35,731 nt of DNA from Selenomonadaceae bacterium (GTDB lineage: Bacteria > Bacillota > Negativicutes > Selenomonadales > Selenomonadaceae), in assembly GCA_017554235.1 (NCBI GenBank), contig JAFZIV010000054.1, positions 1 through 35,731 of the forward strand, given 5' to 3'. The translations under genes were made by a program, and so were the position numbers. The stretch's first letter is position 1; every line of letters starts with the position of its first letter. The notes beneath the pieces were generated by a model. It searched no databases. It was not told where the DNA came from and saw only the letters and a program-made list of their open reading frames with translations. Shown here piece by piece: positions 31,559 through 35,731 of this stretch.

Positions 31559-31570
31559 ATTTATGAAAAT

Positions 31571-32614
31571 TTATTCTTCGTCAAGATATTCTTCGTCGTC
31601 CTCAACTTCTATAGGTTGATCCGAAGGCACAAGATTTTTTTTCATGGCTTCAGAAATTTTTTTTTCAAGCTCATCTGCCAATTCTGGATGTTCCTGTAAA
31701 TATTTTTTTGCGTTATCTTTACCTTGTCCTAATTTTTTTTCATTGTAATATAAATACGCGCCGGCTTTACGAACAATATCAAACTCAACGCCCATATCAA
31801 GCAGACCGCCAAGCCGTTCATAGCCTGAACCGTAAATGAGATCAAATTCTGCAACTCTAAACGGCGGTGCAACTTTATTTTTGGAAACTTTCACTTTTAC
31901 GCGATTGCCAATAATTTCAGTGCCTTGCTTAAGTGCCTCGCCTTTTCTAACTTCAAGCCTAATACTCGAATAAAATTTCAAAGCGCGTCCACCAGTCGTA
32001 GTTTCGGGATTGCCGAACATTATTCCAACTTTTTCACGAATCTGATTTATAAAAATCGCAATGGTATCTGTTTTATTAATTACTCCGGCAAGTTTTCTCA
32101 TCGCTTGACTCATCATTCTTGCATGTAAGCCAACGTGCGAATCGCCCATATCTCCCTCAATTTCAGATTTCGGCACAAGCGCGGCAACAGAATCAATTAC
32201 AACCATATCAATTGCTCCGCTACTTATCAGCGAATCGGCAATTTCAAGCCCTTGTTCACCTGTGTCAGGTTGAGCCAATAAAAGTTCGTCAATGTCAACG
32301 CCTAAATTTTTTGCGTAAATCGGATCAAGTGCATGTTCAGCGTCGATAAATGCCGCCGTTCCTCCATGCGCCTGCATTGACGCAATCATATGAAGAGCTA
32401 CCGTTGTTTTTCCGCCGGATTCAGGTCCGTAAATCTCAATAATTCTTCCGCGCGGCAGTCCTCCTACTCCAATAGCTATGTCAAGCGGTAAAATTCCTGT
32501 CGGCACTGCTTGCACATCTAATCTCACCGCTTCGCCCATACGCATTATTGAACCTTTTCCGAAATTTTTTTCAATCTGTTTCAATGCCGCCGCGAGAGCT
32601 TCTTTTTTGTCCAA
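31571..32614 (-). CDS. recA: recombinase RecA
   Basis: RecA forms filaments on single-stranded DNA for strand exchange and triggers LexA cleavage. About 347 residues. [15 protein letters not shown] opens the core; Walker A reads [13 protein letters not shown] (GPESSGKT is usual, one serine is glycine); [31 protein letters not shown], loop L1 ([19 protein letters not shown]), loop L2 ([15 protein letters not shown]) and RKGE are standard. The tail is acidic ([11 protein letters not shown]). TTG 32614 has GGAG at good distance and is preferred to GTG 32623. No LexA box is obvious upstream. Confidence 0.97.
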   Translation of the reverse strand: MDKKEALAAALKQIEKNFGKGSIMRMGEAVRLDVQAVPTGILPLDIAIGVGGLPRGRIIEIYGPESGGKTTVALHMIASMQAHGGTAAFIDAEHALDPIYAKNLGVDIDELLLAQPDTGEQGLEIADSLISSGAIDMVVIDSVAALVPKSEIEGDMGDSHVGLHARMMSQAMRKLAGVINKTDTIAIFINQIREKVGIMFGNPETTTGGRALKFYSSIRLEVRKGEALKQGTEIIGNRVKVKVSKNKVAPPFRVAEFDLIYGSGYERLGGLLDMGVEFDIVRKAGAYLYYNEKKLGQGKDNAKKYLQEHPELADELEKKISEAMKKNLVPSDQPIEVEDDEEYLDEE

Positions 32615-32689
32615 ATAAATCACTCCAATTATTTTCGTGCCTTATTTTACCACAAATCACTTATAAAATCTATCACTTAATTTTTAAAT

Positions 32690-32729
32690 AAAAATAGCGG
32701 TAAGTGTCAGGAAAATTACACTTGCCGCT
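32690..32729 (-). terminator. intrinsic terminator of the deacetylase gene
   Basis: A 12-bp stem, AGCGGCAAGTGT with ACACTTACCGCT on the minus strand (plus 32696-32707 and 32718-32729, one wobble pair), followed by ATTTTTATTT. It stands 7 bases after the deacetylase stop and upstream of recA. Confidence 0.85.
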
Positions 32730-32735
32730 TAAAAT

Positions 32736-33554
32736 TTATTTTTTTATCCAGCCAAATTCTTCAAAACTTTGTCTGTAACTGATTCGTTCGTAAAAATCTT
32801 TCATCGTTGTCGGCGTCCTAAAAATCGGTACGCGCTCCAATGCAAAAAAATTACTTCCTAAGTCAACATTTCCATATTTTATCGTAAATGCGCCTCTATA
32901 TCCAACTTCTTTAGCAATCGCCGCAATGTGCAAATTGTAAGTTCCTGTCGGATACGCTACAAAATCAACAGAATGTCCAAGTTTTTCTTCAAGCATAAGT
33001 TTTGAATTTAATAATTCAACTCGCAAACCGTCATCGGGAAGTTCTTCAAGCGCAATGTGATTCAACGTGTGTGACTGCATTGTAATTCCGTTTTCTTCCA
33101 TTTCGATTAAATGTTCCCAATCCATATAACCTTCTTTGCCGACAAATGCCGCGATAACAAAAATTGTCGCTCGCAATCCATATTTTTGCAAAATCGGAAA
33201 AGCATTTTCATAATTATCAATGTATCCGTCATCAAAAGTTATCAGAACAGGTTTAGGCGGAAGTTCCAATTCACCTTCCAACGCACTCAATAAAGCATCT
33301 GGCGTTATCGCAATGTATCCATTTTCTACAAGATAATTCATCTGCGCATCAAAATCATCAACATGCACTGAAAGATACGACGGAGTATCCTTAATTTGAT
33401 GATAATTCAACACCAAAATTTTTGGACCTGCCGCAATTTCTGAAATCGGTTGCGCCTCTGTCAATGTGTAGGGCGTTATATTATTTTTTGAAGGTGTCAC
33501 GCCAAACATTATAAACGCCGCAATCACAGATAAAACAAATAAAATTTTTTTCAT
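32736..33554 (-). CDS. exported polysaccharide deacetylase (NodB fold, carbohydrate esterase 4)
   Basis: 272 residues with an N-terminal signal or anchor (KKILFVLSVIAAFIMFGV). The NodB domain shows KPVLITFDDGYIDNYENAFPIL (motif 1, TFDDG with the catalytic and metal aspartates), MQSHTLNHIALEEL (motif 2, HxxxH metal ligands) and VAYPTGTYN (motif 3 region). The layout is like PgaB/IcaB-type deacetylases, which remove N-acetyl groups from GlcNAc polymers or peptidoglycan in the periplasm. It precedes recA but has its own terminator. It may act on the surface glycan, though the substrate is not readable. Confidence 0.9.
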   Translation of the reverse strand: MKKILFVLSVIAAFIMFGVTPSKNNITPYTLTEAQPISEIAAGPKILVLNYHQIKDTPSYLSVHVDDFDAQMNYLVENGYIAITPDALLSALEGELELPPKPVLITFDDGYIDNYENAFPILQKYGLRATIFVIAAFVGKEGYMDWEHLIEMEENGITMQSHTLNHIALEELPDDGLRVELLNSKLMLEEKLGHSVDFVAYPTGTYNLHIAAIAKEVGYRGAFTIKYGNVDLGSNFFALERVPIFRTPTTMKDFYERISYRQSFEEFGWIKK

Positions 33555-33569
33555 GATATTTCACAAAAA

Positions 33570-34271
33570 TTAATCTTTCGGGCGTTCGCCTGTTTTTCCT
33601 GTAAATTTATGATACGCGCCGCCTTTACGACGTTTCATCAATTCCGCAAAAAGATTTTCAGGATTAATTCCGTGAAATGCAAGCAATACAAGGCAGTGAT
33701 ACCACAAATCGCCCATTTCGTAAAGAATATTTTCTTCGACGCCATTTTTTGACGCAATTATTGTTTCGACTGCTTCTTCGCCAACTTTTTTCAAAATTTT
33801 GTCGTGACCTTTGCCGAAAAGATAATTTGTATATGAACCTTCGACAGGGTGACGTTGACGATCTTTTATCACTGAATACAATTCGTACAAAACCATTGAA
33901 AGATTTTCAGGCTGATTTTGTTCGATAACTGCGGGAAGTTTATCATTTTTATCAAGTCTGCGACCACTGAAACAAGAATATGTCCCAGTGTGACACGCAA
34001 CGCCTGTTTGATGAACTTTTATCAATATCGCATCGCCGTCGCAATCATAATAAAGTTCTTTAACTTGCTGAACATTTCCGCTGGTTTCGCCCTTTTTCCA
34101 CAAAGTTTGACGACTGCGGCTAAAAAAATGCGTGTAACCTGTTTCAATCGTTTTTTGCAACGATTCTTCATTCATATACGCCAACATCAAAACTTGTCCG
34201 CTTTCCTCCTGCACTATCGCCGGTACAAGCCCTTTGTCGTCAAATTTAATTTTGCTTATGTCAATTTCCAT
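33570..34271 (-). CDS. hisI: bifunctional phosphoribosyl-AMP cyclohydrolase / phosphoribosyl-ATP pyrophosphatase
   Basis: HisIE carries out steps 2 and 3 of histidine synthesis. 233 residues. The HisI half has [44 protein letters not shown], and the metal site [22 protein letters not shown]...CF (the cysteine-rich zinc residues are all present). The HisE half has [28 protein letters not shown] and the pyrophosphatase helix [13 protein letters not shown]. Upstream on the minus strand is TATAAT (plus 34297-34302). SD GGAGATG precedes ATG 34271. No other his gene is in the window. Confidence 0.95.
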   Translation of the reverse strand: MEIDISKIKFDDKGLVPAIVQEESGQVLMLAYMNEESLQKTIETGYTHFFSRSRQTLWKKGETSGNVQQVKELYYDCDGDAILIKVHQTGVACHTGTYSCFSGRRLDKNDKLPAVIEQNQPENLSMVLYELYSVIKDRQRHPVEGSYTNYLFGKGHDKILKKVGEEAVETIIASKNGVEENILYEMGDLWYHCLVLLAFHGINPENLFAELMKRRKGGAYHKFTGKTGERPKD

Positions 34272-34305
34272 TTTATCATCTCCAAAATTTTTCTATATTA
34301 TAGCA

Positions 34306-34345
34306 CAAAAAAAATCTCCGACAAAATTTTTTTCGTCAGAGATTT
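34306..34345 (-). terminator. intrinsic terminator of the PIN toxin-antitoxin operon
   Basis: Arms at 34312-34322 and 34335-34345 (AAATCTCCGAC with GTCAGAGATTT, one mismatch), followed on the minus strand by eight T's. It separates the toxin gene from hisIE. Confidence 0.8.
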
Positions 34346-34387
34346 AATTTTTTTAAATATATCTTACTTAAACATAATCGTACATCT

Positions 34388-34792
34388 TCACATCTCCAAA
34401 TATTTATCATAAAATTCTCTCGCAGTCACTATTTCTATTCCTGCAAAATTTTTTATCGTCAACAAATCATTATCTTCACTGACTATATAAATTGCCTTCG
34501 CGTCTATCGCACAATTTATAAATTTATCGTCTTTAGGGTCTCGGCAAACTTTTAAATCAGATTTTATCTCAAAATCATGCAGATTGTTAAAAAATTTTTT
34601 GCGAAGATTTTCATCAATTTTATACTTGGCTTTTGAAAATTTATTATTAATTTTATCAGTATATTCACTAACAATTTCACTATTTACACAGACATTAAAT
34701 TTTTCAAAATCAATTTCACTCAAAAGTTTTTTTGGAAGTCCGTTAAAAAATAAGCCTGATATTAAAATATTTGTATCAATTAAAATTCTCAT
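34388..34792 (-). CDS. PIN-domain toxin (putative RNase)
   Basis: About 134 residues. RILIDTNILISGLFF gives the first metal-binding aspartate of the PIN fold; NSEIVSEYTDKI holds the second acidic residue; KVCRDPKDDKFINCAIDAKAIYIVSEDNDLL carries the third and fourth (D..D.....A....a.yivt.D.dLl). This is the layout of PIN-type 'putative toxin' proteins (TIGR00305-like), distant from classical VapC. ATG 34792 overlaps the antitoxin stop as ATGA. The longer frame to 34813 lies inside the antitoxin gene. Confidence 0.88.
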   Translation of the reverse strand: MRILIDTNILISGLFFNGLPKKLLSEIDFEKFNVCVNSEIVSEYTDKINNKFSKAKYKIDENLRKKFFNNLHDFEIKSDLKVCRDPKDDKFINCAIDAKAIYIVSEDNDLLTIKNFAGIEIVTAREFYDKYLEM

Positions 34793-34998
34793 TCTTTGTC
34801 TGCTTTCACCCAACTGTTCACATATTCAGCGATTTTTTCTTCATATGTATCTGGGTCGCGTTCCCATTCTGCAAACATTGCCTGTTCATCTGCAAAACTT
34901 TTATTTTTAAAGCGTCTTGCATATTGCACAATAGCCAATAAATATTCTTCAGGCATTTCTTCAATTAAATTTACTGCCTCTGCTCGCAATTCTGACAT
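34789..34998 (-). CDS. putative antitoxin partner of the PIN toxin
   Basis: 69 residues, acidic and helical: RAEAVNLIEEMPEEYLLAIVQYARRFKN, then a linker and AEWERDPDTYEEKIAEYV. The N-terminal 'lIe.lpee.l..i..ya..fk' is seen in small antitoxin-like proteins next to PIN or RelE toxins. It starts after a clear GGAGG and overlaps the toxin by four bases (ATGA), the usual antitoxin-first coupling. Assignment is mostly by context. Confidence 0.75.
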   Translation of the reverse strand: MSELRAEAVNLIEEMPEEYLLAIVQYARRFKNKSFADEQAMFAEWERDPDTYEEKIAEYVNSWVKADKE

Positions 34999-35053
34999 AT
35001 TTTACACCTCCAAATTTTTTTGTTCAATTCGACGTGAATATAAAAATTCCTGT

Positions 35054-35088
35054 AAAAAAAATCCCTCCGACATCTGCCGAAGGGATTT
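35054..35088 (-). terminator. intrinsic terminator of the GG-leader peptide gene
   Basis: On the minus strand AAATCCCT (35088-35081) pairs with AGGGATTT (35066-35059), followed by eight T's. Its 15-base plus-strand stretch TGCCGAAGGGATTTT also occurs in the terminator at 35551-35582, so the two are probably duplicates. Confidence 0.82.
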
Positions 35089-35117
35089 TCTTAGCTCTAC
35101 AAACTATTTTATTATTT

Positions 35118-35441
35118 TTAATGAACGCTCCCAGTTTCCAAAGCATAATTGTTTGCTTCTTCAATAGAACTCGGCTGTCTACCATTCCATTTCACGAAAT
35201 ACGTTACATCGTAGGCATCTGTCCATGAAATTTTTTTTCCCTGCCAGTAATAATCGCCTGTATTCCAAAGATAACCGAAACTTCCGGGCGAACCATCTTC
35301 TTTTTTCAACGTAAGACCTGATATTTTTGCCTGTTCCTCCGTAATAAACCACGAGCCTCCTGCCACTTTGTCAAGTTCCTCATCGGTGAGCTTTTCGAGT
35401 TCATCATTGATTTTCTTAAGATTTTCTTCACGTGTTGCCAT
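35118..35441 (-). CDS. double-glycine-leader peptide precursor (bacteriocin/RiPP-like), 107 residues
   Basis: ATG 35441 (MATREENLKKINDEL) has AAAGGA upstream; the longer frame to 35495 has no ribosome site. Residues 1-29 form a leader: a charged helix, then EKLTDEELDKVAGG, the classic double-glycine processing site cut by peptidase-containing ABC transporters (C39) in class II bacteriocins and by related leaders of modified peptides. The core (about 78 residues) is long for a bacteriocin, has no cysteine, and is rich in W, Y, G and S (GYLWNTGDYYWQGKKISWTD). No transporter or modifying enzyme is in view. A TATAAT-like -10 lies at 35482-35487. A gene with a related core follows upstream at 35611-35731. 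Product function is unknown. Confidence 0.75.
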   Translation of the reverse strand: MATREENLKKINDELEKLTDEELDKVAGGSWFITEEQAKISGLTLKKEDGSPGSFGYLWNTGDYYWQGKKISWTDAYDVTYFVKWNGRQPSSIEEANNYALETGSVH

Positions 35442-35481
35442 TTTAATTTTTCCTTTCAAATTGTTCATTTTGTTTTCATTT

Positions 35482-35487
35482 ATTATA
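35482..35487 (-). promoter_or_regulatory. -10 element upstream of the GG-leader peptide gene
   Basis: A perfect TATAAT on the minus strand about 40 bases before ATG 35441. No good -35 is seen at the right distance, so the call rests on the -10 alone. Confidence 0.4.
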
Positions 35488-35550
35488 CGTGACAATTTAA
35501 AAAATATTAATGGCTAAAAAAAAAAATTTTTTTCGCGCAGATTAAAATAA

Positions 35551-35582
35551 AAAATCCCAACGACTTATGCCGAAGGGATTTT
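35551..35582 (-). terminator. intrinsic terminator of the right-edge peptide gene
   Basis: AAAATCCC (35551-35558) and GGGATTTT (35575-35582) pair, with a T-rich tail on the minus strand. It is closely similar to the terminator at 35054-35088. Confidence 0.8.
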
Positions 35583-35610
35583 TATCATCGATTGCGACCG
35601 TCCGCCGCGT

Positions 35611-35731
35611 TTAGAAACTGCCTGCCCACTCGTCATAATCATAATTTGCGATTGCGTCTTCGCTGTAACCATTTTGTCTGAGCACGTGCGCGAATGCTTC
35701 CTTTCGCGAAACTTTGTTGCCGTTAATCCAA
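35611..35731 (-). CDS. C-terminal part of a second peptide related to the GG-leader core (5' end outside window)
   Basis: An open minus-strand frame enters from the right edge and stops at TAA (35611-35613). About 39 residues are visible: WINGNKVSRKEAFAHVLRQNG, then YSEDAIANYDYDEWAGSF. The pattern W/Y-x-G-x-K-(I/V)-S-x-x-(D/E)-A-(Y/F) also occurs in the core of the neighbouring precursor (WQGKKISWTDAYDV), and both genes end in near-identical terminators, so they look like tandem paralogues. Whether it has a GG leader cannot be seen. Confidence 0.65.
   Translation of the reverse strand, partial: WINGNKVSRKEAFAHVLRQNGYSEDAIANYDYDEWAGSF

Noticed and set aside
33918..34412. Plus-strand open frame of 164 codons over hisIE
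   Set aside because: Antisense to the zinc-site region of HisI; unlikely composition and no SD.
1..35731. Very frequent AAAATTTT words as a separate repeat family
   Set aside because: They are common in AT-rich coding DNA (AAA ATT TTx codons) and show no fixed flanks, so composition is a sufficient explanation.

Overview
The window looks like a piece of a diderm Firmicute (Negativicutes, Selenomonadales-like). The DNA is AT-rich (roughly 38-40% GC by eye), ribosome binding sites are Firmicute-type (GGAGG, AAGGAG), and TTG/GTG starts are common (recA, wzt, wzm, lpxD-linked genes). The same stretch carries outer-membrane and LPS genes: lpxD, hldA and hldC (ADP-heptose), three OmpH/Skp-like chaperones and a Wzm/Wzt O-polysaccharide exporter. 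This placement is inference from gene content; no 16S gene is present.

Layout. 1-572: a chimeric-looking left edge, where a higher-GC trpB fragment runs directly into the C-terminal part of a GT17-like glycosyltransferase. 547-4841 (+): purine operon purM-purN-[hicA-hicB]-purH(N-domain only)-purD, with a HicAB toxin-antitoxin pair inside it. 4834-13920 (+): surface-glycan locus with UDP-galactopyranose mutase, GT2 glycosyltransferase, PglD-like acyltransferase, a frameshifted membrane O-acyltransferase, an ACP/KAS III/SDR mini acyl-synthesis cassette, a methyltransferase and the ABC exporter wzm/wzt. 13957-19686: DEAD-box helicase (-), polyprenyl synthase (+), then tsaD, galE and an alanine:cation symporter (-). 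19687-20498: about 0.8 kb without an intact gene, holding an apparent IS200/IS605-type scar and a decayed Hanks-type kinase pseudogene. 20499-25310 (+): envelope block of three ompH paralogues, lpxD and two exported proteins of unknown function. 25440-35731 (-): guanylate-kinase-like protein, lipoprotein, hldC-hldA, argC, a small four-helix-bundle (S23/IVP-like) gene, trpB, rhodanese lipoprotein, recA, polysaccharide deacetylase, hisIE, a PIN-domain toxin-antitoxin pair, and two tandem genes, one with a clear double-glycine leader.

How the genes fit together. The glycan locus can activate, transfer, acylate, methylate and export a polysaccharide. GalE and Glf can supply UDP-galactose and UDP-galactofuranose; HldA/HldC and LpxD supply LPS core and lipid A steps; OmpH-like proteins serve the periplasm. 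Purine, histidine, arginine and tryptophan genes are ordinary housekeeping.

The most unusual signals are not ordinary genes. (1) Arrays of 7-bp units of the form AG(T/G)(G/A/T)(A/G)(A/T)(C/T) recur at six places, nearly always overlapping a stop codon, and two of them form inverted ends around the four-helix-bundle gene. (2) The GC-rich 8-mer CCGCGCAG occurs 30 times by hand count, 15 on each strand, in this AT-rich window. (3) Two tandem genes at the right edge, one with an ELDKVAGG leader, carry related cores and near-identical terminators.
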